A stretch of 64,000 nt of DNA from Oscillospiraceae bacterium (GCA_015067725.1 SVLX01000011.1:1-64000), one strand, 5' to 3'; shown: positions 1 through 9,209, counted from the first letter of the stretch. Made by a program: numbers and translations. The notes: generated by a model not told the origin, from the sequence alone.

Positions 1-127
1 GATGATTCCCCTGCGGGGAAGTGATTTTGTGGGGGAGGTTGCCCGGTTATCTTCCGGCGAATCCGCAAAACCTCCCCAATCAATGCCTCCCTCACCGAGG
101 GAGGTGCCCCGAAGGGGCGGAGGGAGT
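1..127. repeat. Intergenic repeat element, copy 1 (127-bp direct repeat)
   Basis: These 127 bases are identical by eye to 9453-9579. The unit contains short inverted repeats (a CCCCTGCGGGG hairpin, and CTCCCTCACCGAGGGAG) and ends in a GGAGGGAGT tail. The left end is cut by the window, so the upstream tandem-repeat head seen at the second copy may lie outside. No open frame here looks like a gene. It belongs to the family also seen, diverged and inverted, at 1931-2060. Confidence 0.85.
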
Positions 128-320
128 TGCAGCAGAACCTACCAGTAACCACCAACCCTCCGGCGAATCCGTAACCGCCTACCGTGCGCGTCAGGGATGC
201 CGCACGCTACAAGGTGGGCGCTATGGGTGCGGTGTGTAATTATCGGCACTCCCCGGTTGCGCAACACGGAACAGCTAAGGCAGTTGCCTACGAATTGTCG
301 GGCCGATCATGCGTTCACGC
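128..320. other. Gene-free stretch with GC-rich inverted-repeat sequence
   Basis: Between the repeat copy and the end of the minus-strand membrane gene I see no credible gene. The stretch carries short dyads (for example around GTGCGCGTCAGGGATGCCGCACGC near 185-210) of the kind found in the other intergenic modules of this window. Possible frames lack a ribosome binding site and have the wrong codon composition. Confidence 0.5.
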
Positions 321-1025
321 TCAGACCGGTTCCTCTGCCGCCTGCTCCTGCTTCCCGGCTTTCTTAAACAGCAGGAACGCATGGCCGATGGCCAGTGCGC
401 CGGAGAGAATCATCAGTGTACCCACACTGGAAATCAGACCTGGCGCGAACACAAAAAGCAGAGTCATCAGCACCAGCGGGATGGCCACCAGCTTCAGCCC
501 CTTGCGGAAATACCGGGTCGCCATGGCGCCGAAAAGGGCGGGGACAACGTTGTTGAATGCCGGTTGCAGTGCCGGAGCTTCCAGAATGGGGCGCAGGGGA
601 ATCAGAAGCAGGACGCCCAGCGCCAGCACCAGCATGGTCACCAGGGAAGATGTGGCAATGGCCAGCGTGGAGACGATGTCATTTTCCGCGGTACCGGCTT
701 TCGTCCCGGCGATGTCCCGGGCATTCAGGGCGCAGGGAATCTTCATGTTGATGAGATTGCCGGTGATGAAGGCCAGATAACTGCCGCCGGCACCCAGCAT
801 GGGGGTATAAATCAGAAATTCCACAATGCAACTGGGAATATAAATGGCGCAAATCTGAGCCATGCCCCGCCAGAATGCGGACATCTCCGGCACGGTATCC
901 AGAATGAAGCCCATGGCAACAGGGGCAAGCGCCAGCAGAAGGAAGGCAATGGACAGGCTGATTCTGCCGATGAGGTGGGTTTTGCGCTGATAATGCTGTA
1001 AGTACACTTCACGATTCTTTTCCAT
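321..1025 (-). CDS. Multi-pass membrane protein, partner of DUF5058 protein
   Basis: This 234-residue protein is mostly hydrophobic, with about five or six predicted membrane segments, a basic N-terminus and a short charged C-terminus rich in Gln, Glu and Ala. It starts 13 bases after the upstream DUF5058 gene and has a GGAGG site in that gap, so the two are almost certainly one operon and may form a two-subunit membrane complex. I do not recognise a named family or substrate. A glycine- and alanine-rich middle segment (about residues 75-115) resembles a transporter re-entrant region, but this is only an impression. No signal peptide cleavage site is evident. Confidence 0.8.
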   Translation of the reverse strand: MEKNREVYLQHYQRKTHLIGRISLSIAFLLLALAPVAMGFILDTVPEMSAFWRGMAQICAIYIPSCIVEFLIYTPMLGAGGSYLAFITGNLINMKIPCALNARDIAGTKAGTAENDIVSTLAIATSSLVTMLVLALGVLLLIPLRPILEAPALQPAFNNVVPALFGAMATRYFRKGLKLVAIPLVLMTLLFVFAPGLISSVGTLMILSGALAIGHAFLLFKKAGKQEQAAEEPV

Positions 1026-1038
1026 ATTCCGTTCCTCC

Positions 1039-1797
1039 TTATACCAACATACCCAGTACCACGGCGGCGGCCATGCCCACCAGCATTGCGCCCGCCATGG
1101 AGAAATTGTCCAGCCAGGAGCACTTCTTCTTCTCGGAGAAGTACAGGAATACCCCCATGGCCAGTGCCGAGCAACACAAGGTCACCAGCGGGAGATACTG
1201 CCCGGTGCAGACCGGTTTGCCGCCCTGAATCTGGAACAATGTGCCCACATAAGAGCCGATATAGGCGGTAATCAGACCGATAAACATGGCGGTCATGGCC
1301 TCATCACCGAAGCCGTGGCCGCTCTTTCTTTTGGCGGCACGCTTTTCCAGAGAGGCAGTATAACGCTTGTTAAAGAATATGGTACAAAGGACACTCCACA
1401 TAATCCCCAGAGACAGCACCAGGGCAATGGTGGTGAAGGCGGTGGTGGTCATTTCCTCTGCCCGCAGACCGCTTAAGCCCACGGCTCTGGCGGCAACATC
1501 GGCAACGGAAGTCTCATAGTGCAGTGCGCCCACCACACTGAGCCGCAACCAGGGCAGGGGAATACCCAATGTGCCGGACAGGGCAATGACACCCAGAAGA
1601 ATGCTGACACTGGGCAAAATGGAGAAGGTCAGGCTGGAGGTAATGGCGCGGTTGAGCTTGGTCTTGTCCATGCCAAGAGCGATACCGGCCCGGTAAGCTC
1701 TGACCAGAAAGACCACGCACATCCCCACAATATAGAGGATGATGCCGCCGCAAAGGACATAGAGCAGGGGACTGTTGAGTTGGTCTAAGACGTTCAT
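1039..1797 (-). CDS. DUF5058 family membrane protein
   Basis: This is a 252-residue integral membrane protein. The block around residues 50-95 (SSLTFSILPSVSILLGVIAL, followed by GIPLPWLRLSVVGALHYE) is the hallmark I know from DUF5058, a conserved Firmicutes family of unknown function. Five to six hydrophobic segments are visible, with a lysine/arginine-rich cytoplasmic loop near residues 145-165. AGGAGA lies before the ATG. It is the first gene of a two-gene operon with the following membrane protein. The pairing and membrane topology suggest a transporter, but nothing in the sequence shows a substrate. Confidence 0.88.
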   Translation of the reverse strand: MNVLDQLNSPLLYVLCGGIILYIVGMCVVFLVRAYRAGIALGMDKTKLNRAITSSLTFSILPSVSILLGVIALSGTLGIPLPWLRLSVVGALHYETSVADVAARAVGLSGLRAEEMTTTAFTTIALVLSLGIMWSVLCTIFFNKRYTASLEKRAAKRKSGHGFGDEAMTAMFIGLITAYIGSYVGTLFQIQGGKPVCTGQYLPLVTLCCSALAMGVFLYFSEKKKCSWLDNFSMAGAMLVGMAAAVVLGMLV

Positions 1798-1930
1798 TCT
1801 GGATTCTCCTTTTCTCTCACATTTGATTTTGCCTGGGGTGAATACAAACGACCAGCCGTGGGGTCGGTTGCATTTCTGGGTTGCTTTGGGGATTGCCGCG
1901 CCCGCTCAGCCCCACGGGGGTCGGGGGGCG

Positions 1931-2060
1931 GATTTGCCGGGAGGTAAGTACTTCCCCCAAAAATCACTTCCCGAAGGGAAACATCACTGCGAAGCAACAT
2001 CACTGGCGGAGCCAACATCACAGCCGAAGGTGCATCACTGGCGAAGCCCAGGCGTGCATT
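1931..2060 (-). repeat. Diverged inverted copy of the intergenic repeat with GCTTCGC(C)AGTGATG units
   Basis: Read on the minus strand, this stretch has about four imperfect 16-18-bp units (GGCTTCGCCAGTGATG, CACCTTCGGCTGTGATG, GGCTCCGCCAGTGATG, GCTTCGCAGTGATG), then a CCCTTCGGG hairpin, GAAGTGATTTT, a GGGGGA run and CGGCAAATCCG. The order matches 9430-9515, where the head is TGCCTTTGGCAGTTATGG and the body GCTTCGCAGTGATGATTC. It is therefore the same kind of element in the opposite orientation. Confidence 0.65.
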
Positions 2061-2229
2061 GGCGGGTGGTTCCGGATTCTACCTAAAAAGGACAAAATCC
2101 CGCAATCCCCACTTGTTTCCTGTTCATTATAGCATAAAACCGCCATTCAAGAAACGAAAAATCTTCCCGGTTGATGCAAAATCTCCTGTGAACGATTTGT
2201 GAAAAGTGACGGTAATCGCAATTTTCCTC

Positions 2230-2258
2230 TTTCGTTTTACCTTCATGTGTGCTATAAT
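2230..2258 (+). promoter_or_regulatory. Extended -10 promoter of the PBP gene
   Basis: TATAAT at 2253-2258 is preceded by TGTGC, giving an extended -10 (TGn). A weak -35 (TTTCGT, 2230-2235) is 17 bases upstream. The start codon is 66 bases further on. Confidence 0.65.
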
Positions 2259-2323
2259 GGTACGAATGAATCTATGCGCTCTGCATGAGACCGGGGCGCT
2301 GTCCCAGAAAGGGAGGATTGGAC

Positions 2324-4885
2324 ATGAAAAAGAAACTGTTCTGGGAACGGGATAAGGAGTATTATCAGTTCCCTGTGTGGATGCGTATTGTGGGCGGCAT
2401 ATTCTCCGCCTGCTGGACTGCGGCGAAGATTGCTCTGGGCGCGGCACTGGCGGCTCTGGCGGTGGTCTGTATTGCCGGTGGCGTGTTCGCCGTCTATATG
2501 GGCGAATATCTGCAGGAGGATGTGATCCCCAATGCGGATTATTCTCTGGAGAGTATGGATTTGGATCAGACCTCCTTCATCTATTATATTGACAGTGAGC
2601 AGAATATCCAGCTCCAGCAGAAAATCTATACCAGCATCGACCGGATTTGGGTGCCCTATGACGAGCTGCCCGAAGACCTGATTCATGCCGCCGTTGCCAT
2701 TGAGGATAAGCGGTTCTTTCAGCATCAGGGCGTGGACTGGGTCACCACGGTGAAGGCTTGTCTCAATATGTTCATGGGTAACCGCTCCACCTTTGGCGGC
2801 TCCACCATCACCCAGCAGCTCATCAAGAACCTGTCGGAAGATGATGATGTGACTGTCCGCAGAAAGGTGCAGGAGATTTTCCGTGCCCTGAAATTTGAGG
2901 AGAAATACCGAAAAGAAGTGATTATGGAGTGGTATCTCAATACCATCTATCTGGGCGAGAACTGCTATGGCGTTCAGTCTGCCGCCAGAAATTACTTCGG
3001 TAAAGATGCCAAAGACCTGACCACCGCCGAGTGCGCCAGCTTAATCGGCATCACCAATAACCCCTCGCTCTATGACCCCTATATCAGCCTGAAGCGCAAT
3101 CGCAGCCGTCAGGAGATCATCCTCTCGGAAATGTGGAAGCAGGGCTATATCTCCACCCCGGAATATCAGGTGGCCATGGCACAGCAGATGGTCTTTACCT
3201 CCGTGGCCTTAAGTGATGAACTCTATACCTGCCCCACCTGCGGCTTCATCGGCTCCCGGGAGACATATGACTATGACCGGGATGAGGAAACTTACCACTG
3301 CCCCTCTTGTCAGACCCTGATGGACATTCAGCCCAGCTCCGAGCAGGATTACTACACGTATATGGAAGATACCGTAATCCGGGACGTCTGCGAAGACTTG
3401 ATGCGGCAGTATGGCTATACCGAAGAAGTGGCCATGCAGCTCATCAAGACCGGCGGCTTCTCCATCTACTGCACCATCGACCAGGGAATTCAGGAGCTGG
3501 TGGACAGTGTCTATGAGGATCTGGAGCGGATTCCCACCACCAAGAGCGCCCAGCAGCTCCAGTCCGCCATCGTGGTCATTGATAACCGCACCGGTGATGT
3601 GGTGGCCATGGCCGGCGGCGTAGGCAAGAAGGAGACTTATCTGGGCTTGAACCGGGCGGACCAGTCCAAACTCCAGCCCGGCTCTACCATTAAGCCCATC
3701 TCTGTCTATGGTCCTGCGCTGGAGCTGGGGCTGATTACCCCGGCGACGCCCATTTTTGACGGCCCTCTGGACCCCGTAGAGCAGTACCCCCAGAACTTTG
3801 ACCGGGTTTACAGCGGCTCGACCATCATTCAGGACGGCGTCAGCCAATCGATGAATACGGTGGCCTGCAAGGTGCTGAAGGAAATTGGCGTGGAGTACAG
3901 CTTCGATTTTGCCAAGAATAAATTCAACCTGACCTCCCTGGTGGAGAGCGTCACCATCAATGGCAGCGAGAAGTCGGATATTGATATCGCACCGCTGGCC
4001 ATGGGCGCACCCACCTATGGCGTTACCGTCAGAGACCTGGCCGCCGCCTATGCCACTTACACCAACAATGGCACCTGGCGGGAGTGCCGCACCTACACCA
4101 AGGTGCTGGACGCTGAGGGCAATGTGGTTCTGGACAATACCCAGGATTCCCGCCAGCTCCTGAGCGAGCGGACGGTGGCTTATATGAACTCCATGCTCTG
4201 CTATGCCGTCCAGTCCGGTACGTCCTACTATGCCCGGATTCCCGGCATGACTGTCGCCGGTAAGACCGGCACCACCTCCGGTGACCGTGACCGCTGGTTT
4301 GCCGGCTATACCGGACATTATACCGCCGTGGTCTGGTGCGGCTATGACCAGCCGGAGACCATCTATCTCACCGGCAACTCCATCAACCCCGCCGCCAGAC
4401 TCTGGAAGGCAGTCATGGAGCCGCTCCATGAGGATCTGGAGGATATGCCCCTCTACCCCAGCCGGGAGATGTACACCGTCAGCATCTGTACCGAATCCGG
4501 TATGCTGGCTACGGACATTTGCCGGGCTGACCCCAGAGATAACTGCGTCATGACCGTCCGGCTGTTCTATGATGACCTGCCCAAGGGGGAATGCCAGACC
4601 CATGTGCTGGTGGACTACTGCGAGGCGGGTAAGGCCATTGCCGGACCTTACTGCAAGCTGGCTCCCGGCAATGTGGTGGTGCAAAAGGGACTGGTGCGGC
4701 TCAATGAAGAATTGGCCAGGCTCTATCAGGAGGCGAGAATCAAGAATGTGAGTACCTTCGCTTTCCTGGAAGATGCCCCCACCTGTACCCTCCACAACGC
4801 ACCCCCCATCCTGCCACCTACCGAGCCCACCGACCCCACTGAGCCCACCGACCCCACGGAACCCACCACCCCGCCCCAGCCATAA
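2324..4885 (+). CDS. Class A penicillin-binding protein (PBP1A-type) with zinc-ribbon insert
   Basis: This bifunctional peptidoglycan glycosyltransferase/transpeptidase has 853 residues. ATG 2324 was chosen because GGGAGGA lies just before it; an in-frame ATG 39 bases upstream has no such site. It has one N-terminal membrane segment, a GT51 domain (EDKRFFQHQGVDW and the TFGGSTITQQL block), and a transpeptidase domain with PGSTIKP (SxxK), SMN and KTGTTS. Between the two domains sit C303-x2-C306 and C326-x2-C329, a zinc-ribbon pattern unusual for PBPs. The C-terminus is a PTEPTDPTEP-type low-complexity tail, probably a wall-spanning linker. It acts on the outer face of the membrane. Confidence 0.95.
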   Translation: MKKKLFWERDKEYYQFPVWMRIVGGIFSACWTAAKIALGAALAALAVVCIAGGVFAVYMGEYLQEDVIPNADYSLESMDLDQTSFIYYIDSEQNIQLQQKIYTSIDRIWVPYDELPEDLIHAAVAIEDKRFFQHQGVDWVTTVKACLNMFMGNRSTFGGSTITQQLIKNLSEDDDVTVRRKVQEIFRALKFEEKYRKEVIMEWYLNTIYLGENCYGVQSAARNYFGKDAKDLTTAECASLIGITNNPSLYDPYISLKRNRSRQEIILSEMWKQGYISTPEYQVAMAQQMVFTSVALSDELYTCPTCGFIGSRETYDYDRDEETYHCPSCQTLMDIQPSSEQDYYTYMEDTVIRDVCEDLMRQYGYTEEVAMQLIKTGGFSIYCTIDQGIQELVDSVYEDLERIPTTKSAQQLQSAIVVIDNRTGDVVAMAGGVGKKETYLGLNRADQSKLQPGSTIKPISVYGPALELGLITPATPIFDGPLDPVEQYPQNFDRVYSGSTIIQDGVSQSMNTVACKVLKEIGVEYSFDFAKNKFNLTSLVESVTINGSEKSDIDIAPLAMGAPTYGVTVRDLAAAYATYTNNGTWRECRTYTKVLDAEGNVVLDNTQDSRQLLSERTVAYMNSMLCYAVQSGTSYYARIPGMTVAGKTGTTSGDRDRWFAGYTGHYTAVVWCGYDQPETIYLTGNSINPAARLWKAVMEPLHEDLEDMPLYPSREMYTVSICTESGMLATDICRADPRDNCVMTVRLFYDDLPKGECQTHVLVDYCEAGKAIAGPYCKLAPGNVVVQKGLVRLNEELARLYQEARIKNVSTFAFLEDAPTCTLHNAPPILPPTEPTDPTEPTDPTEPTTPPQP

Positions 4886-4906
4886 GAAGAAGGAGACAGA
4901 CACAAT

Positions 4907-5776
4907 ATGCAATGGATTTCCAAGGATTGGACAGAATATGAAGTGCTGGATGCCACCGACGGCTACCGGCTGGAGAGCTGGTGCGGCAAGATTCTGGTGC
5001 GCCCGGACCCCCAGGTGATTTGGCAGACCCCTCAGGCAGACCCCCGGTGGAAGCGGTTCGATGCCAAGTATCTCCGCTCCAATACCGGCGGCGGTCACTG
5101 GGATATCCGCTTTCTGCCGGAGAGCTGGAAACTGCACTATAAAGACTACCTGACCTTTAACGTCAAGCCCATGAACTTTAAGCACACCGGCGTTTTCCCG
5201 GAGCAGGCCGCCAACTGGGACTATATCCGGGATAAGTGTCGCTCCGCCGGCCGCCCGGTGCGGGTGCTGAATCTCTTTGCCTATTCCGGTGGGGCAACCT
5301 TAGCCGCCGCCGCCGGTGGCGCGGAGGTCTGGCACGTGGACGCCGCCAAGGGCATGGTGGCCATGGCCAAGGAGAATGCCATCGCCTCCGGATTGGGGGA
5401 TAAGCCCATCCACTGGATTGTGGACGACTGTGCCAAGTTCATCCAGCGGGAGATTCGCCGGGGCAGAAAATATGACGGCATTATTATGGACCCGCCCTCC
5501 TATGGCAGAGGTCCCTCGGGAGAAATCTGGAAGATGGAGCGGGATTTCTTCCCCTTCTTCCAGACCGTTGCCCAGATTCTTTCCGATGACGCCCTGTTTG
5601 TCATCATCAATTCCTATACCACCGGACTCGCCCCCTCTGCCGTGGGTTATATTGCCGATGCGGTGCTCTGCCCCAAATTCGGCGGCAAAACCCAGTGCGG
5701 CGAGCTGGGTCTGCCGGTCAAGTCCACCGGTTTTATGCTCCCCTGCGGCGCGGCTGGCCGGTGGAGCAGAGATTGA
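4907..5776 (+). CDS. Class I SAM-dependent methyltransferase (RlmI/COG1092-like)
   Basis: The 289-residue protein carries the SAM-binding loop NLFAYSGGATLAA (about residues 124-136), an acidic residue after strand 2 (HVDAAKG) and the catalytic-type DPPSYGRG motif near residue 197. These match the COG1092 group of 23S rRNA cytosine methyltransferases. It lacks the N-terminal PUA domain of RlmI, so the exact substrate is uncertain. It begins 21 bases after the PBP gene with an AGAAGGAG site, so it is probably co-transcribed. The C-terminus is slightly abrupt, but the fold appears complete. Confidence 0.85.
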   Translation: MQWISKDWTEYEVLDATDGYRLESWCGKILVRPDPQVIWQTPQADPRWKRFDAKYLRSNTGGGHWDIRFLPESWKLHYKDYLTFNVKPMNFKHTGVFPEQAANWDYIRDKCRSAGRPVRVLNLFAYSGGATLAAAAGGAEVWHVDAAKGMVAMAKENAIASGLGDKPIHWIVDDCAKFIQREIRRGRKYDGIIMDPPSYGRGPSGEIWKMERDFFPFFQTVAQILSDDALFVIINSYTTGLAPSAVGYIADAVLCPKFGGKTQCGELGLPVKSTGFMLPCGAAGRWSRD

Positions 5777-5885
5777 CCCTCTGCAAAGAAACAGCCAGAC
5801 CCATCGCCAACCAAAGGGAATGGGCAGGACATGAAATTGACCCCAATAAGGGAAAAGTCTCCCCAAGGAGACGATTGGAGCAGTT

Positions 5886-6734
5886 ATGAAACAAGCTGTA
5901 GAGATAAATCATCTGGCTTATGAATATCCCTCGCCGGAGGGAGAATTGTCCATTCAGGTCTTCCGGGACTTGAGTCTGACCATCGCAAAGGGTAGCTTTG
6001 TGGCGGTTTTGGGGCGCAATGGCTGTGGGAAATCCACCCTCGCCAAGCACCTCAATGCCATTTGCCTGCCCTCCGGCGGCACGGTATATGTCTTCGGGCG
6101 CTGTACCGGCAATGAGGAAGAATTGATGGAGATTCGCCGCACCGTGGGCATGGTCTTCCAGAATCCGGATAACCAAATCGTTGCCAATGTGGTGGAGGAG
6201 GATGTGGCCTTCGCCCCGGAGAATCTGGGGGTGGAGAGCAGTGAAATCCGCCGCCGGGTGGACGACGCGTTAAAAAAAGTGGGCATGTACGACTATCGTA
6301 CCCATGCGCCCCATCTGCTTTCCGGCGGGCAAAAGCAACGGGTGGCCATCGCCGGCGTGATTGCCATGCTCCCGGAGTGTATCGTTCTGGATGAGCCCAC
6401 GGCCATGCTTGACCCCCAGGGTCGGCGGGAGGTTATGGAGATTATTGCCAAACTCAATGCCGAGCGGGACATCACCGTTGTCCTCATCACCCATCATATG
6501 GAGGAGGCGGCAATGGCTGACCGGGTCATCATTCTCGACCGGGGTCAGGTGGCTGCTGACGGCACGCCCAGAGAAGTCTTCTCTCAGGTGGAGAAGCTGC
6601 ACGAATTGGGCCTCGCTCCCCCGGAGACGGTGGAGCTGTGCTGGGCCATGAATGAGACGGGGGCAAATCTGCCGCTGGATGCGCTGTCCTGCGAAGAATG
6701 TGCCGAGGTGCTGGCCAAGTGGCTGGCAACCTGA
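5886..6734 (+). CDS. ecfA1: Energy-coupling factor transporter ATPase EcfA1
   Basis: This 282-residue ABC ATPase is one half of the ECF-module motor, which powers uptake of vitamins and metals by interchangeable S subunits. Visible motifs are Walker A GRNGCGKST (about residue 43), the Q-loop in VFQNPDNQIV, the signature LLSGGQKQRVAIAG, Walker B CIVLDEPTAMLD and a switch His in ITHHMEE. The QNPDNQ wording is typical of EcfA1. It is the first gene of ecfA1-ecfA2-ecfT-truA. No S-component gene is adjacent, which fits a group II (shared) ECF module. Confidence 0.95.
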   Translation: MKQAVEINHLAYEYPSPEGELSIQVFRDLSLTIAKGSFVAVLGRNGCGKSTLAKHLNAICLPSGGTVYVFGRCTGNEEELMEIRRTVGMVFQNPDNQIVANVVEEDVAFAPENLGVESSEIRRRVDDALKKVGMYDYRTHAPHLLSGGQKQRVAIAGVIAMLPECIVLDEPTAMLDPQGRREVMEIIAKLNAERDITVVLITHHMEEAAMADRVIILDRGQVAADGTPREVFSQVEKLHELGLAPPETVELCWAMNETGANLPLDALSCEECAEVLAKWLAT

Positions 6735-6749
6735 GTGGAGGAGAGAAAC

Positions 6750-7616
6750 TTGACACCTGTATTAGAGGTCATTGACCTGAGTCATATTTATAGTGTTGGT
6801 ACACCGTTCCAACACGCCGCCATTGAGCATATGACTTTCTCCGTCCAGCGGGGGGAGCTCATTGGCATCATCGGTCATACGGGCAGTGGAAAATCCACCC
6901 TGATGCAGCACCTGAATGGTCTGCTGAAGCCCACCTCCGGCAAGGTCCTGCTGAATGGGGTGGATATCTGGAAGGATAAAGCCACCACCCGCAGTGCCCG
7001 GTTTAAGGTGGGTCTGGTGTTCCAGTATCCGGAGTATCAGCTTTTTGAGGAGACGGTCTATAAAGACATCGCCTTTGGACCCACCAACATGGGCCTGAGC
7101 AAGCAGGAGATTGACCGCCGGGTGCGTCAGGCCGCCCAATTCGTGGGTGTGCCCGAGGCGCATCTGGAGAAGTCTCCCTTTGACCTGTCCGGTGGGCAGA
7201 AGCGGCGGGTAGCCATTGCCGGCGTGATTGCCATGGAGCCGGAGGTATTGATCCTGGACGAGCCCACGGCAGGACTTGACCCGGAGGGCAGAGCAGGCAT
7301 CCTGAAGAATATCGAAGCCTACCGCAAAGCCAAAAACGCCACCATTTTAATGGTCAGCCATGCCATGGAAGATGTGGCGCGGATGGCGGACCGGCTTCTG
7401 GTTCTGGATCACAGCCGCATCCGCATGGACGCAGAGCCCAGCGAGGTTTTCCGCCACGCCTGGGAGCTGGAGCAGATTGGTCTGTCCATTCCGCAGGTGA
7501 CCCGGGTATTCCTCCGGTTGCGGGAGATGGGGATTTCCATTGATTCCAGTGTATATACCGTGGAGCAGGCTGTCCGTGAACTGCAACGGGTGAAGGGAGG
7601 AAAGCACCAATGCTGA
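6750..7616 (+). CDS. ecfA2: Energy-coupling factor transporter ATPase EcfA2
   Basis: This second ECF ATPase has about 288 residues and pairs with EcfA1. It shows Walker A GHTGSGKST, the Q-loop VFQYPEYQLFEE (diagnostic for EcfA2), signature DLSGGQKRRVAIAG, Walker B VLILDEPTAGLD and switch region VSHAMED. I place the start at TTG 6750 because GGAGGAGAG (6737-6745) is correctly spaced for it; the alternative GTG at 6735 follows the ecfA1 stop directly and has no upstream site. Its end overlaps ecfT by 7 bases, indicating translational coupling. Confidence 0.95.
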   Translation: MTPVLEVIDLSHIYSVGTPFQHAAIEHMTFSVQRGELIGIIGHTGSGKSTLMQHLNGLLKPTSGKVLLNGVDIWKDKATTRSARFKVGLVFQYPEYQLFEETVYKDIAFGPTNMGLSKQEIDRRVRQAAQFVGVPEAHLEKSPFDLSGGQKRRVAIAGVIAMEPEVLILDEPTAGLDPEGRAGILKNIEAYRKAKNATILMVSHAMEDVARMADRLLVLDHSRIRMDAEPSEVFRHAWELEQIGLSIPQVTRVFLRLREMGISIDSSVYTVEQAVRELQRVKGGKHQC

Positions 7617-8416
7617 AAGACATCACTTTGGGGCAATACTTCCCCGGCAATACCCCGGTACACCGGATGGACCCCCGGACGAAGCTGATTCTGCTGGTGG
7701 TCTATATTGTTGCCCTCTTTGTGGCGAAAGGGGTAATTGCCTATGCGCTGGTGGCCGCTTTCCTGATTACGGCGGTTGCCCTGTCGAAAATCAAGCCGAA
7801 GGCTCTGTTTAAGGGACTCAAACCCATTCTCATTATCGTGATTTTGACGGCGGTACTGAATCTGTTCTATGCCCAGGGTGAGCGGGTGATTTTCCGCATT
7901 TGGAAGCTGACCGCCACATGGGAGGGCTTAGAGACGGCGGTATATATGATTCTGCGGATTGTGATGCTGATTTCCGGCACATTCCTGCTGACCTATACCA
8001 CATCTCCCATTGCCCTGACCGATGGGCTGGAGTCTCTGCTGAGTCCCTTAAAAAAGATTAAAGTGCCTGTCCACGAGATTGCCATGATGATGTGTATTGC
8101 CCTGCGCTTCATCCCCACCCTGATTGAGGAGACGGACAAAATCATGTCCGCCCAGAAAGCCAGAGGCGCGGACTTTGAATCCGGCAACATCTTCCAGCGG
8201 GCGAAGGCGCTCATTCCCATTTTGGTGCCGCTGTTCATCAGTGCCTTCCGCAGAGCGGACGAATTGGCCACGGCCATGGAGTGCCGCTGTTATCAGGGCG
8301 GCGATGGACGGACCAAAATGAAGGTTCTGTCCTATGCCCGCCGGGATTTGGTTACGCTGGCTTTGGGGCTTTTGCTGTTGGCGGCGGTCATTACATTGAA
8401 GGCTCTGGGGCTGTAA
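7610..8416 (+). CDS. ecfT: Energy-coupling factor transmembrane protein EcfT
   Basis: EcfT is the 268-residue scaffold that links the two ATPases to the substrate-binding S subunit. It has about five membrane segments and two cytoplasmic coupling helices with the Ala-Arg-Gly/X-Arg-Gly signatures: QKARGADFESG and ECRCYQGGDGRT. In the second, the usual A-R-G is E-C-R-C-Y-Q-G-G, as in many Clostridia. It overlaps ecfA2 by 7 bases. Confidence 0.95.
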   Translation: MLKDITLGQYFPGNTPVHRMDPRTKLILLVVYIVALFVAKGVIAYALVAAFLITAVALSKIKPKALFKGLKPILIIVILTAVLNLFYAQGERVIFRIWKLTATWEGLETAVYMILRIVMLISGTFLLTYTTSPIALTDGLESLLSPLKKIKVPVHEIAMMMCIALRFIPTLIEETDKIMSAQKARGADFESGNIFQRAKALIPILVPLFISAFRRADELATAMECRCYQGGDGRTKMKVLSYARRDLVTLALGLLLLAAVITLKALGL

Positions 8417-8427
8417 AGGAGGAGACT

Positions 8428-9207
8428 ATGCGCAATATTGCCATCTACCTCACCTATCTGGGCACAGCCTACCACGGCTGGCAGGTGCAAAAGGAGCTGA
8501 CCACGGTGGCGGGCACACTGGAAGCCGCCGCCGGGAAACTGCTGGGTCACCGGGTACACATGACCGGTTGCGGCAGAACCGATGCCGGGGTACACGCCAG
8601 AGTCTATCTGGCCAACTTCCGCACCGAATCCACCATCCCGGTGGAGCGGCTGCCCTATGCCCTCAATACCCATCTGCCAGCGGACATTGTGGTCACCGGG
8701 GCGAGAGAAGTCAGCGACGGCTTCAATGCCATTGGCTCGTGTGTCCGCAAGGAGTATACCTATTTGATTTACAATTCCCGAATCCGTGACCCCTTCTATG
8801 TGAACCGGGCATGGTTTTACCCCAAGCATTTGGACGAGCGTATTATGCAGGCGGCGGGGCAACAGTTTGTGGGCACCCACGACTTTGCCGCCGTCCGTTC
8901 TGTGGGTACAGAGGTAAAGTCCACGGTGCGCACCGTCTATGACTATCAGGTCAGGCGGTCAGGGGATTTGATTGCGCTCAAGGTCAGCGCCAACGGATTC
9001 CTCTATAACATGGCCAGAGCCATGGCGGGGACGGTGGTCTATGCCGCCGAAGGGAAATTTCCCCCGGAAGCCATCGGAGAAATCCTGGCCTCCGGCAACC
9101 GGACAGCCGCCGGACCCACCGTACCGGGTGGCGGGCTGTACATGACCCATCTGTGGTACGATAACGGCACAGAGAAATTTGAACTGGCCGCTCCGGAGAT
9201 GGTTTAA
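8428..9207 (+). CDS. truA: tRNA pseudouridine(38-40) synthase
   Basis: TruA isomerises uridines 38-40 in the tRNA anticodon arm. The 259-residue protein has the AYHGWQVQ start region, the catalytic Asp in CGRTDAGVHA, the KEYTY strand and the FLYNMARAMAGT block, all typical. ATG 8428 follows AAAGGAGGAG; longer in-frame starts run back into ecfT and were rejected. Its place after ecfT is the common Firmicutes order. The stop codon directly abuts an 18-bp tandem repeat array. Confidence 0.96.
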   Translation: MRNIAIYLTYLGTAYHGWQVQKELTTVAGTLEAAAGKLLGHRVHMTGCGRTDAGVHARVYLANFRTESTIPVERLPYALNTHLPADIVVTGAREVSDGFNAIGSCVRKEYTYLIYNSRIRDPFYVNRAWFYPKHLDERIMQAAGQQFVGTHDFAAVRSVGTEVKSTVRTVYDYQVRRSGDLIALKVSANGFLYNMARAMAGTVVYAAEGKFPPEAIGEILASGNRTAAGPTVPGGGLYMTHLWYDNGTEKFELAAPEMV

Positions 9208-9209
9208 TG

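Larger units (their letters stand above)
1798..2323. other. Gene-free divergent region between DUF5058 operon and PBP gene
   Basis: This 526-base gap holds an inverted, diverged copy of the repeat element (1931-2060) and the promoter of the penicillin-binding protein gene. Its short frames have no ribosome binding sites or family resemblance. I see no small gene. Confidence 0.6.

Noticed and set aside
3209..5185. A 658-codon open frame opposite the PBP gene
   Set aside because: It overlaps the PBP and methyltransferase genes in antisense and shows no domain.
8281..8427. A 49-residue N-terminal extension of TruA
   Set aside because: It lies within ecfT, while ATG 8428 has an ideal AAAGGAGGAG site.
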